Shown here: positions 1 to 7,253 of the stretch, in pieces | Layout: every line of letters begins with the position of its first letter | Position numbering within the stretch: position 1 is the stretch's first letter | Assembly: GCA_963808455.1 (NCBI GenBank) | Contig: CAWEHT010000004.1 | Location: forward strand, 1 to 13,623 | From: CAWEHT01 sp963808455 | Lineage (GTDB): Bacteria > Chloroflexota > Anaerolineae > CG2-30-64-16 | Length of the DNA stretch: 13,623 nt | Direction: 5' to 3' | The notes under the pieces: model-generated | Seen by the model: the letters and a program-made list of their open reading frames with translations, nothing else | Told to the model about the DNA's origin: nothing | Database searches by the model: none | Program-made: the position numbers and the translations under genes

Positions 1-1
1 G

Positions 2-2818
2 CGGCCTGTCACCCTTGGCAACGAGCTGGCGCGCGGCGGGCAAGGGGTTGTGCTGCGGGTGGCCGGCGACCCCGGCAGCCTGGCCAAGATCTACGTGCCA
101 TCGCCCGGCGAAGGCCAGGAAGACAAGTTGCGCTGGATGACGGCGCACCCGCCGGCAGACCCCGGGCGGGCTTCGAGCCACGCGTCGATAGCCTGGCCGG
201 CCGACCTCTTGTACGACCCGCAGCGCCGCTTTGTAGGCTACCTGATGCCGTACGTTCAGGATGCGGTGCCCATCCTGCAGGTGTTCAACCCGCGCAGCCG
301 GGCTGGCGTGCTGCCCTCCTTCGACCGGCGTTATCTGCACCGGGCTGCGCGGAATCTGGCCGCGGCGCTGGGCGCGCTGCACGAACTGGATTACGTGGTG
401 GGCGACCTGAACGAGAGCAACGTCCTGGTGAAGCCGTCGGCCATGGTTACCCTGATCGACACCGATTCGTTTCAGGTGCAGGAGCCGAGCCAGGGGCGCA
501 TCATCGTGTACCCGTGCCCGGTTGGCAAGCTTGAGTACACGGCGCCGGAGCTTCAAGGGGCACACTTCGATGCCAGCGTGCGCCGTTGGGAGCATGACGC
601 GTTTGCGCTGGGCGTGCTGGTGTTCCAGCTCCTGATGGAAGGCAACCACTCATTCCGGGCACGCTGGCTGAAGCCGGGCGATCCGCCGCCGCTGGAGGCC
701 AGGATCAAGCGTGGCTACTTCCCCTATCTGGCCGAAAAGGATATGGGGCGACCTGCCGGTCGAAGCCGGCCCCTGGCGTGCCGCCGCTGGGCGATTCTGG
801 CACCCGGAGCTGGCCTGGCTGTTAACGCCGGTGCTTCGTGGAGGGGCACTTGCAGGCCAGCCGGCGGCCAGCGGCGCGCGAGTGGGAAAAGGCCCTGGCC
901 GAGGCCGAAGGCAACCTCGTGGCCTGCCAAAGTGGCCATGTCTTCGATCGCCGTGCAGCGCTTGCCCCATATGCGGTCGTCCCGCCCGCGGCGCGCGGCG
1001 GGCCACCCGCGCCGGCCGGGCCGCGGGCCTCGGGCCCACAGCGAACACGGCGCAGCCGGCACCTGGGCCGGCACCCCGACGGGGGCGGGCGCGCCGGCCC
1101 AGGTGGCGGCGGCTACGGCACCGGGCGCGGGGACGCCCGGTGTTTCGCCCTGGCCGGCCTGGCTGAGGCTGCTGTGGGAATGGGCCTGGTCCTCGCCGGC
1201 GCGCCCGGCACCGGATCACCCGCGGGCTCGCCAGGCCAACCGTCCATGGCGAGCGACCCGGCTGCTCCGGTGGGCCGCGCAGCGGCTGCTGCAACGCTTG
1301 CGGCAGACCATGGGGCTCAACGCCTCCTCGGCCACCGTGCGCTCGGCGTCTCCGGGCGGCGCGGCCCAGGCGGTGCCGTGCCCGCGCTGCGGGTGGACCA
1401 ATCATCCTGAAGAAATCTACTGCCAGCGCTGTGCCTTTCCCCTGGCAGGGACGCGGCCCCTGCCCGCACTGCGGCCGGTCCATGCCGAGAAACACACGCT
1501 TTTGCACCCACTGTCAGGCGCGTTTGTGACCAGGTGCCCGGCCTGCGGTAAGCAGATTCCCTTTGGCATCCGGTTCTGCGCTTACTGTGGGGCCAGGCTG
1601 CCCGCGTGGCCTGCCCAGCTCTTGGGGTGCCTGGACTGGCCGTTCCTGGCGACCTGGCTGGGCGTGACCGCCCTGGCGTGGGGCATCGCCTGGCTGGTGC
1701 TGACGCACCCGCTGCTGGCCCGCGTGCTGAACCTCCGCGGCAAATTGCCCCTGACCATGGCGATCGCCGGGGCCATCGTGGGCGCGGCGCAGTGGCCGGT
1801 CCTGCGCCGGCGACCTCAACGGGGGCCGCGTGCGTTCGATGCCAGATGGTGGGCCCTGGTGACCCCCGCGGGCTGGGCCCTGGCGGCCTACGCCTTCAGC
1901 AACTGGCCTCAGTTTCCCCGCGAGGCGCCGCAGCTCGCGCTGTTGGGGGCCCGCCTCGTGCCGCTTGCCTCGATAGGCATCCTGGCCGGGATGCTGGGAT
2001 GGCCCGCCGCGCGCTATTTTGCCTGGCCGGCGCGAGCTTGGGTCCTGGTGCCCGGCCTGGCGTGCGCCGCGACCGTGCTCGTGGCCGCGTACGAGCTGGC
2101 CGGCGGGATCGGGGGAGGGTTCTTTGGCCGGTTTGCCTTTGGGTTGGGCGGCCACGCCCTGGTCACCTGGTCCGACATCGTGCTGGCGGGCACCCTGGGC
2201 GCCCTGGTCGGGCTGCTGCAGTACTTCTTAGTGCGGCGGTCCGTCCGGCTCGCGTTCCTTTGGCCCGTGGCGAGCGCGCTGGGCATGATGGCCGGCGCGC
2301 TGGCAGCCGACGCCGCGAATGGGATCGCCATCGCGACCTGGCAGCTGGTGGGGCCGGGGTCCCTGCTGCCAGAATCGACGGGCAAGGGCGCGCTGGTGGC
2401 TGCAGCCCTCGGCTGGGGCTTCGCCGGCGCCGGGCTGGCGAGCGGCCAACGGCTGCTGCTGCGGGATTCTCGTCTGCACACGGCCACTCCGCCGGCAAGC
2501 GAGTGGGTGGCGCACGCCTGGCTGCCCCTATCGGCGGCAGGCTGGGCGGCGGGTCGCGCGGCGGGCCGGCTGTTATCAGGTGGGGCCTGGACGCTGCTGG
2601 CCTGTGCCGCAGGCGGCCTGCTAACGGGGCTGCCGCAGTGGCTGAGCGTGCGCCGGGGCAGCCGGGCCGCCATCTGGCTCATGCCCTCTGCCGCCGGAGG
2701 ATGGGTAGTCCTGGCGTTCGGGCAGTTGCTGCCTCGCGCAGCGCCTCATCCCGCAGCTCCGGCGTTGTCGGCGCTGCTGGGCCTCATCCCAGGGTTGCTG
2801 CTGGCGGTGCGAGAGTAA
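2..2818 (+). CDS. Ser/Thr protein kinase-like protein with zinc ribbons and a repeated multi-TM domain (5' partial, frameshifted)
   Basis: The frame is open to the left edge: LGNELARGGQGVV before the first possible GTG (50) is a glycine-rich kinase loop, so the start lies outside. Kinase landmarks: Lys of AKIY (86-88), catalytic loop GDLNESN (Asp 404-406, Asn 419-421), DTD in place of DFG (458-466) and APE (542-550). From about 735 to 985 the product changes frame several times. PGVPPL, HPELAWL, REWEKALAEAE and CPICGRP appear in different frames, so this is one kinase C-lobe and zinc knuckle with indels. An Ala/Pro/Arg-rich linker follows, then three double-Cys zinc ribbons (1380-1600). The C-terminal 400 residues are hydrophobic, about ten membrane segments built from five repeats. 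The kinase probably signals from the cytoplasmic face of the membrane; substrate unknown. Family call is firm, function is inference. The gene ends 28 bases before the next start. Confidence 0.8.
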   Translation, partial: RPVTLGNELARGGQGVVLRVAGDPGSLAKIYVPSPGEGQEDKLRWMTAHPPADPGRASSHASIAWPADLLYDPQRRFVGYLMPYVQDAVPILQVFNPRSRAGVLPSFDRRYLHRAARNLAAALGALHELDYVVGDLNESNVLVKPSAMVTLIDTDSFQVQEPSQGRIIVYPCPVGKLEYTAPELQGAHFDASVRRWEHDAFALGVLVFQLLMEGNHSFRARWLKPGDPPPLEARIKRGYFPYLAEKDMGRPAGRSRPLACRRWAILAPGAGLAVNAGASWRGTCRPAGGQRRASGKRPWPRPKATSWPAKVAMSSIAVQRLPHMRSSRPRRAAGHPRRPGRGPRAHSEHGAAGTWAGTPTGAGAPAQVAAATAPGAGTPGVSPWPAWLRLLWEWAWSSPARPAPDHPRARQANRPWRATRLLRWAAQRLLQRLRQTMGLNASSATVRSASPGGAAQAVPCPRCGWTNHPEEIYCQRCAFPLAGTRPLPALRPVHAEKHTLLHPLSGAFVTRCPACGKQIPFGIRFCAYCGARLPAWPAQLLGCLDWPFLATWLGVTALAWGIAWLVLTHPLLARVLNLRGKLPLTMAIAGAIVGAAQWPVLRRRPQRGPRAFDARWWALVTPAGWALAAYAFSNWPQFPREAPQLALLGARLVPLASIGILAGMLGWPAARYFAWPARAWVLVPGLACAATVLVAAYELAGGIGGGFFGRFAFGLGGHALVTWSDIVLAGTLGALVGLLQYFLVRRSVRLAFLWPVASALGMMAGALAADAANGIAIATWQLVGPGSLLPESTGKGALVAAALGWGFAGAGLASGQRLLLRDSRLHTATPPASEWVAHAWLPLSAAGWAAGRAAGRLLSGGAWTLLACAAGGLLTGLPQWLSVRRGSRAAIWLMPSAAGGWVVLAFGQLLPRAAPHPAAPALSALLGLIPGLLLAVRE
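1461..1527 (+). other. Out-of-frame middle zinc ribbon inside the kinase gene
   Basis: In a frame different from the flanking coding frame, this stretch reads CPHCGRSMPRNTRFCTHC followed by QARL and a stop. It is a perfect CxxC-x10-CxxC zinc ribbon, lying between two in-frame ribbons of the same type: CPRCGWTNHPEEIYCQRC just upstream and CPACGKQIPFGIRFCAYC just downstream. The simplest reading is a pair of compensating single-base indels, one near 1450-1460 and one near 1525-1535. The true protein would then carry three tandem ribbons. Confidence 0.7.
1766..2656 (+). repeat. Five degenerate G-x3-G-x2-Q-W-x3-R-R membrane repeats in the kinase C-terminus
   Basis: Units begin at about 1766 (GAIVGAAQWPVLRRR), 1976 (GILAGMLGWPAAR), 2198 (GALVGLLQYFLVRR), 2426 (GAGLASGQRLLLR) and 2612 (GGLLTGLPQWLSVRR). 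Spacing is about 70, 74, 76 and 62 codons. Most units are followed by a second motif of the type A-x2-W-x3-S-x2-G. Each unit fits two transmembrane helices joined by a short basic loop. The repeats are at protein level and are not detectable as direct DNA repeats. Confidence 0.65.
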
Positions 2819-2846
2819 AGATAACAACGCAGTGAGGAGTTCGCCG

Positions 2847-3640
2847 ATGTTCACAGCCGGGTTCGTTCAGTTTTGCCCAGTGCGGCGTGATGTTGGCCGC
2901 AACATCGCCGGCCTGGAAGGCCTGCTGGCCGGCGTGCAGGCCGACTTGCTGGTGCTGCCGGAACTGGCCAACAGTGGTTACCTGTATGCCTCGCCGGCCG
3001 AGCTGGCCCCATTTGCCGAGGAAGCGAGCGGCAGCGGGCCGTTCCTTTCGGCGCTCAAGGCGCTGGCCGCTCGCACGGGCGCTCTCCTCATCGCCGGCTT
3101 TGCCGAGCAGGCGGCCCAAGGGCTCTACAACTCGGCCGCTGCCGTCGATGCATCCGGCGTGAGGGGGGTCTACCGCAAGGTACACCTCTTTGCCGGCGAA
3201 AACGACCTGTTCTTGCCGGGCGACAGCGGCTTCAAGATCGTCAAGCAGGCGGGGGCGCGGGTCGGCATGATGATCTGCTTCGATTCGATCTTCCCGAGTC
3301 CGCTCGGACGCTGGCGCTGGCCGGGGCCGAGATCATCGCCCACCCGTCCAACCTGGTCTTGCCATGGTGCCAGACCGCCATGGTGACGCGCAGCCTGGAA
3401 AACGGCGTCTTCACGATTACGGCCAACCGATTTGGTGGCGAGACGCTGGATGGCCAGGCGCTCACGTTCACCGGCGGCTCGCAGGTGGTCAACAATCGCG
3501 GCCGGTGCCTCTGCCGGGCGCCTGCGGAAGGCGACTGCGTGCTCGTCGCCAGCTTCGAGCCGCACGACGCCGAAGACAAGGCCGTCGGACAGCGCAACGA
3601 CTTGTTCCTGAACCGGCGGCCCGAGATGTATGGGCGCTAA
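2847..3640 (+). CDS. Carbon-nitrogen hydrolase, nitrilase superfamily (one frameshift)
   Basis: Predicted cytoplasmic C-N hydrolase that cleaves amides or nitriles through a Glu-Lys-Cys triad. All three residues are visible: Glu39 in LVLPELANSGY, Lys111 in VYRKVHLF and Cys144 in MMICFDSIFP. After Pro150 the frame breaks in ttcccgag (3291-3298). The continuation (ESARTLALAGAEI, then HPSNLVLPWCQ and RSLENGVFTITANR) is in another frame, as expected for one missing base. Restored length is about 265 residues, normal for the family. The ATG at 2847 is chosen over a GTG at 2832 because GAGGAG (2834-2839) sits 7 bases upstream. It follows the kinase gene by 28 bases and is probably co-transcribed. 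The substrate cannot be deduced; omega-amidase-like or N-carbamoyl amidase-like activities are possible. Confidence 0.85.
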
Positions 3641-3683
3641 ATGTAAGGTCACGAACTAGATCAGAGAGGCTTGCGGCGCCACA

Positions 3684-4844
3684 ATGTGCAGCGTGGCAGA
3701 ACAGGACCCTATACCCCACATGACGGACGTCGAGGATGCTGTGGCACTCGACCTGCAGCGCCAGGATTCGGCGCGCGATTATGCCGCCCGTCAACGCCTT
3801 CTGATGCTCGCCGAGCTGGCCCTCTCAGGCATCTTGGTGGTGGCTTTCCTGATCAGCGGCGGGTCACGCTGGCTCAAGCTTGGCCTGGCCGCGGGTCTGC
3901 CGTCACCCTGGCTGATGGTGGCGGCCTATGTAGCCGTGGCGACGCTGGCGTACACCCTCATCACGGCCCCTTTGTCGTGGTACGGAGGGTATGTCTTGCC
4001 TCACCGGTTCGCCCTCAGCACCCAGGGGCTCGCGGGATGGATCTCGGATGAGCTCAAGTCGCTCCTCCTGGGCATGGTGCTCGGCATCCCGGTGGCTGAA
4101 GTGGTCTACTGGCTGCTGCGCAGCCAGCCCGATAGCTGGTGGCTGTGGGCGGCGATCTTTGTGATCCTGTTTGCAGTGCTGCTTGGGCACCTCGGGCCGG
4201 TGCTCATCGTGCCGCTCTTTTACAAGCTGACCCCGCTGCGCGATCCCGAGCTCCTCTCACGTGTGGCTCACCTTGCTGAGCGCACGTGCACCCGAGTCGC
4301 AGGCACGTACACCATCAATCTCAGCTCGCGCTCGACGGCAGCCAACGCCATGGTCATGGGGCTGGGTCGCACCAAACGCATCGCCCTGGGTGATACCCTC
4401 TACTCGCGCTACAGCGCCGACGAGATCGAGACGATCATCGCCCACGAGCTCGGACATCAGGTCCATCACGACCTGGAACTGGGCATTGCCGTTCAAAGCC
4501 TGCTCCTGCTCGCGGGCATGTATGTGGCGCATCTTTTCCTGGCGTGGGGCGTGCTGGCCTTCGGCTTCGAGGGCCCCGGAGATATCGCGGCCCTGCCACT
4601 GCTCCTTCTGGCAGTGGGGATCTTCTCTGTCGTTACGCTGCCTCTCAGCAACACCTATATGCGGTGGCGCGAGCATCTGGCCGATCGTTTTGCCGTCAAG
4701 ACTACCGGCAACCGTCGCGCCTTCATCCGTGCCATGCTGCGTCTGGCCAATCAGAACCTTGCGGAAGCGAACCCACCGCGTTGGGTGGTTTGGCTCTTCT
4801 ATTCTCACCCACCGATCCGGGATCGGGTCAGCACGGCCGAATAG
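3684..4844 (+). CDS. M48 family (Ste24/CAAX protease 1-like) membrane metalloprotease
   Basis: Intact reading frame of 386 residues. It has the zinc protease signature HELGH (His254, Glu255, His258) and the downstream glutamate of EHLAD (Glu330), typical of M48. Hydrophobic segments lie near residues 39-58, 76-96, 124-145 and 152-175 before the catalytic site and near 264-284 and 290-312 after it, matching the M48A/Ste24 layout with an N-terminal multi-TM domain. SRSTAANAMVMGLGRTKRI and SHPPIRDR are further family hallmarks. Bacterial members are generally thought to act in membrane protein quality control rather than CAAX processing (family knowledge). The start is uncertain: ATG 3684 has a distant AGAGAGG (3663-3669), while ATG 3720 (MTDVEDAV) has no clear ribosome binding site. 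Its 43-base gap after the nitrilase gene suggests co-transcription. Confidence 0.9.
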   Translation: MCSVAEQDPIPHMTDVEDAVALDLQRQDSARDYAARQRLLMLAELALSGILVVAFLISGGSRWLKLGLAAGLPSPWLMVAAYVAVATLAYTLITAPLSWYGGYVLPHRFALSTQGLAGWISDELKSLLLGMVLGIPVAEVVYWLLRSQPDSWWLWAAIFVILFAVLLGHLGPVLIVPLFYKLTPLRDPELLSRVAHLAERTCTRVAGTYTINLSSRSTAANAMVMGLGRTKRIALGDTLYSRYSADEIETIIAHELGHQVHHDLELGIAVQSLLLLAGMYVAHLFLAWGVLAFGFEGPGDIAALPLLLLAVGIFSVVTLPLSNTYMRWREHLADRFAVKTTGNRRAFIRAMLRLANQNLAEANPPRWVVWLFYSHPPIRDRVSTAE

Positions 4845-4871
4845 GTGAGCCTTCAGAATAAGGGAGGCACG

Positions 4872-5830
4872 ATGCCGCGAGCGTGGCCTGTGATTTCGCT
4901 CCTGGTGGGCGTGCTGGCCGTTGCAGGCTGCGCGCCCGCCCAGCCAGCCCTGGGAGCCTTGTGGAACGCGCCCAGCTTTGACCTGATCGACGAGACGGGG
5001 GCGCACTTTAGCTCGGCCTCACTGGCCGGGCAAGTGTGGGTGGTGGACTTCATCTACACCCATTGCCCGGACGAGTGCCCCATCTATCTGTCTCCCAAGA
5101 TGCGCATGCTACAGGAGCAGATCAAGAACAAGGGCCTCGCCGGCCAGGTCAGGCTACTATCGATCACGGTGGACCCCACCGCGACACCCCTCAGGTGCTG
5201 GCGGACTACGCCCAGCGCTACGGCGCCGATCCGGCCATCTGGCGCTTCCTCACGGGCCCTGACGGCACGATTCAACCCTTGCTTCAAAAGGGCTTCAAGA
5301 TCGGGTCGGCCATCGTCGAGATGCCGGTGACGGTGACCGTGGCCGAGGCGAGCAACGACAGCGCCGCGGCCAGCTACACGCTCCTCCATTCGCCTTATTT
5401 CCTCCTGGTCAACCAGCATGGGACGATCCGTCAGGACTACGACGGTACGGAGGTCAACGTGACGCAGATCCTCGGCGACGTGAGCCAGTTGCTGCGATCC
5501 AGCCCCTCGGCGATGATGGAGGATGTCAGGATGAGCCTCACGGTCCGGCCGGACCCGCCGGTATTGGGCGAGAGCGCTCTGACCGTGAGCGTGGCCGACC
5601 AGGAAGGACGGCCTGTGCAGGGCGCGCGCCTGGAAGTGCGTGGCGACATGGCCCATGGTGCGATGGCCCCGGTGCTGGGCCAGGCCACGAGCGAGTCGGA
5701 CGGTCGCTACCTGGTGCCGTTCCGCTGGACGATGACCGGCGACTGGACGCTGGACGTAGAGGCTGCCCTTCCGGATGGGCATGATGCGAGGAGCCAGTTC
5801 CCAATGAAGGTGGGCGCCGGCGGGTCATAG
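4872..5830 (+). CDS. SCO1/SenC copper chaperone lipoprotein fused to a YtkA-like domain (one frameshift)
   Basis: The ATG at 4872 follows AGGGAGG (4861-4867). The N-terminus is a lipoprotein signal with lipobox VAGC (Cys20), so the protein is exported and membrane-anchored. The thioredoxin-fold SCO domain has the copper-binding CPDEC (Cys65, Cys69) and a later His (codon 5387-5389, TLLHSPYFLLVN). These ligands serve delivery of copper to the CuA site of cytochrome c oxidase in the family. The frame breaks near 5175-5183: ITVDPT continues as RDTPQVLADYAQRYG in another frame, the canonical SCO sequence, implying one lost base. From about 5520 a second domain follows (LTVSVADQEGRPVQGA, MAHGAM, GDWTLDVEA) that matches the YtkA-like beta-sandwich, with Met/His residues suited to copper. 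It starts 27 bases after the protease gene. Confidence 0.87.
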
Positions 5831-5851
5831 AGCGTGCTTTCGTCAAGATGC

Positions 5852-6595
5852 TCAACGCCCCGCGAACTGCGCTTCCTCAGTCGAGCCGCTCAACGCCGTG
5901 GTCAACGCCATGCCTCCGGTCACCACCATCTGGACGTCGTCGAAATAGCCCGCGCCGACCTCGCGCTGGTGTCTGGTGGCCGTGTAGCCGTCGGCCTCTC
6001 GGGCGAACTCCTGCTGCTGGAAATCGGCGTAGGCCGTCATGCCTTCGGACTTGTACCGCAGCGCGAGGTCGAACATGCTGTAGTTCAGCGTATGGAATCC
6101 TGCCAGGGTGACGAACTGGAACTTGTAACCCATGGCGCCCAATTCGCGCTGGAAGCTGCCGATCGTCCGCTCATCGAGCGTCCTCTGCCAGTTGAACGAC
6201 GGCGAGCAGTTGTAGGCGAGGAGCTTGCGGGGATAGCGAGCCTGGATGGCCTCGGCGAACGCCCGAGCCTCGTCGAGATCCGGCTCTGATGTCTCGCACC
6301 AAAGCATATCAGCATAAGGGGCGTAGGCCAGCGCCCTGGCAATAGCCGCTTCGATGCCACAGCGGAACTCGAGAAATCCCTCCGGCGAGCGCCCGCCAGC
6401 CAGGTAGGCCGCATCGACCGGGTCGCCGCCGGCCATGACGAAGGAGGCGCCGTGCGCGTCGGTGCGTGCCACGAGGATCGTGGGCACGCCCATAGTGTCG
6501 GCGGCAAGCCGGGCGGCCGTCAGCTTCTGCACGAACTCGAAAGTCGGAACCAGCACCTTGCCACCCATATGGCCGCACTTCTTGACCGACGAAAG
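5852..6595 (-). pseudogene. aceA: Isocitrate lyase, 5'-truncated (C-terminal part only)
   Basis: The minus strand encodes the C-terminal part of isocitrate lyase (isocitrate to succinate plus glyoxylate, glyoxylate bypass). Clear marks are KKCGHMGGKVLVPT with the catalytic Cys (6575-6577), VARTDA, the YNCSPSFNW active-site motif, FITLAGFH-like FVTLAGFH, RHQREVGAGYFD and the terminal TALSGSTEEAQF. This matches the short ICL1-type enzymes. Homology stops at the Leu at 6593-6595. Further upstream the frame reads unrelated residues and then a stop at 6632-6634, with no start codon before ATG 6568 (inside the loop). The N-terminal part, roughly 200 residues, is absent from all frames between here and the phasin gene. 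Either a genuine deletion or an assembly join cuts the gene. No frameshift is seen in the remaining part. It converges on the SCO gene with 21 bases between stops. Confidence 0.9.
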
Positions 6596-6616
6596 GCCAC
6601 GGTTGATTTCAGGCGC

Positions 6617-6645
6617 TTGACACGCCGTGCATCATATGATACATT
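6617..6645 (+). promoter_or_regulatory. Sigma70-type promoter for the phasin gene
   Basis: A perfect -35 TTGACA (6617-6622) is followed by a 17-base spacer and TACATT (6640-6645, four of six matches to TATAAT). It lies 76 bases before the phasin ATG and points towards it. It stands out as AT-rich in a GC-rich window. Confidence 0.65.
6628..6643. promoter_or_regulatory. Palindromic operator candidate inside the phasin promoter
   Basis: TGCATCATATGATACA is a 16-base palindrome with seven of eight pairs matching and a perfect core ATCATATGAT (6631-6640). It covers the 3' half of the promoter spacer and most of the -10 element, where a bound dimeric regulator would block RNA polymerase. The downstream PhaR-type regulator is the obvious candidate, but no binding is shown by sequence alone. 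Confidence 0.45.
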
Positions 6646-6721
6646 GGCGGCATGACGCAGCGCGTCAGGCATCGTTCTGCCGAGCTGCCAGCAGGCGGGC
6701 ATTTCGCATTGGGAGGGAATC

Positions 6722-7096
6722 ATGCCGCCAGGGACGGCTCAGGAGAAGCCGGCCGGATCGGGGCCCGAAATTGCCGAGCGCAGCCCGTTGCTGGATGCCG
6801 TGCGCAAGGTCCTGCTAGCCAGCGTCGGCGCGGTCGCGCTGGCCCAGGGTGAGCTCGAAGACTTCGTGAACGGGCTCGTCGAGCGTGGCGAGATCGCCGA
6901 GCAGGACGGGCGCAAGCTGGTCCACGAGTTGATCGAGCGCCGCAACAAGACCGCGGCAAAGGCCGAGGCCGGGCTGGAAGGCCGGGTCGAGGAACTTCTC
7001 AACCGGATGAACGTGCCGACCAAGGCCGACCTGGACCGGTTGAGCGCCAAGATCGCAGCGCTGGTCGAAAGGGTCGATGAGCTGAAGAGAACATAG
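6722..7096 (+). CDS. Phasin family, polyhydroxyalkanoate granule-associated protein
   Basis: Intact frame of 124 residues with GGGAGG (6711-6716) ahead of the ATG. It has no signal peptide. The N-terminal tail is flexible, a hydrophobic helix follows (DAVRKVLLASVGAVALAQ), then the family motif ELEDFVNGLVERGEIAEQDG. The charged C-terminus reads KADLDRLSAKIAALVERVDEL, with heptad-like spacing suited to a coiled coil. These match the PhaF/PhaI-type phasins that coat PHA granules or regulate synthesis. It is followed 157 bases later by a PhaR-type regulator and is driven by its own promoter. Related short proteins in Chloroflexota are annotated without proof of a PHA role, so granule binding is inferred. 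Confidence 0.85.
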   Translation: MPPGTAQEKPAGSGPEIAERSPLLDAVRKVLLASVGAVALAQGELEDFVNGLVERGEIAEQDGRKLVHELIERRNKTAAKAEAGLEGRVEELLNRMNVPTKADLDRLSAKIAALVERVDELKRT

Positions 7097-7162
7097 CGGC
7101 GAGCATTCCAAGAAGCGAGAGTGTTGAGCCGGCTATCTCTTCCACACGCGTGGGTCGTACCG

Positions 7163-7200
7163 GCACGAACCCGCTTCGCGAGGAACCGCCTTCGTGCTTT
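7163..7200 (+). terminator. Hairpin with short T run between the phasin and phaR genes
   Basis: GCACGAA (7163-7169) and TTCGTGC (7191-7197) form a perfect 7-base-pair stem around a 21-base loop that itself contains CGCTTCGCG, and TTT follows directly. It could be a weak terminator or attenuator that lowers phaR expression relative to phasin. The T run is short, so confidence is modest. Confidence 0.35.
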
Positions 7201-7253
7201 CGGCCCGCAGGCGGCTTGCCCTTGGGCCCGGCACGATCGCAACAGGGGGGAAG

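Noticed and set aside
1606..2835. 409-codon plus-strand open frame overlapping the kinase tail
   Set aside because: It is rich in Arg, Gly, Ala and Pro with no recognisable domain. The other frame encodes clear membrane helices and zinc ribbons, so this is a GC-rich shadow.
3285..3300. Programmed ribosomal frameshifting as the explanation for the split nitrilase and other genes
   Set aside because: No slippery heptamer with a downstream structure recurs at the breaks, both insertions and deletions occur, and many unrelated genes are affected. Sequencing errors are simpler.
5084..5782. 232-codon minus-strand open frame opposite the SCO gene
   Set aside because: Its composition is rich in Arg, His and Leu with no family motif, and it is fully opposite the well-supported SCO-YtkA coding sequence.
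6590..6620. Insertion sequence or recombination site at the isocitrate lyase breakpoint
   Set aside because: No transposase, terminal inverted repeat or direct repeat is visible near the junction. The palindrome nearby lies inside the promoter.
7145..7152. CACGCGTG palindrome between phasin and phaR
   Set aside because: Eight-base GC-rich palindromes are expected by chance in this composition and it has no promoter or repeat context.
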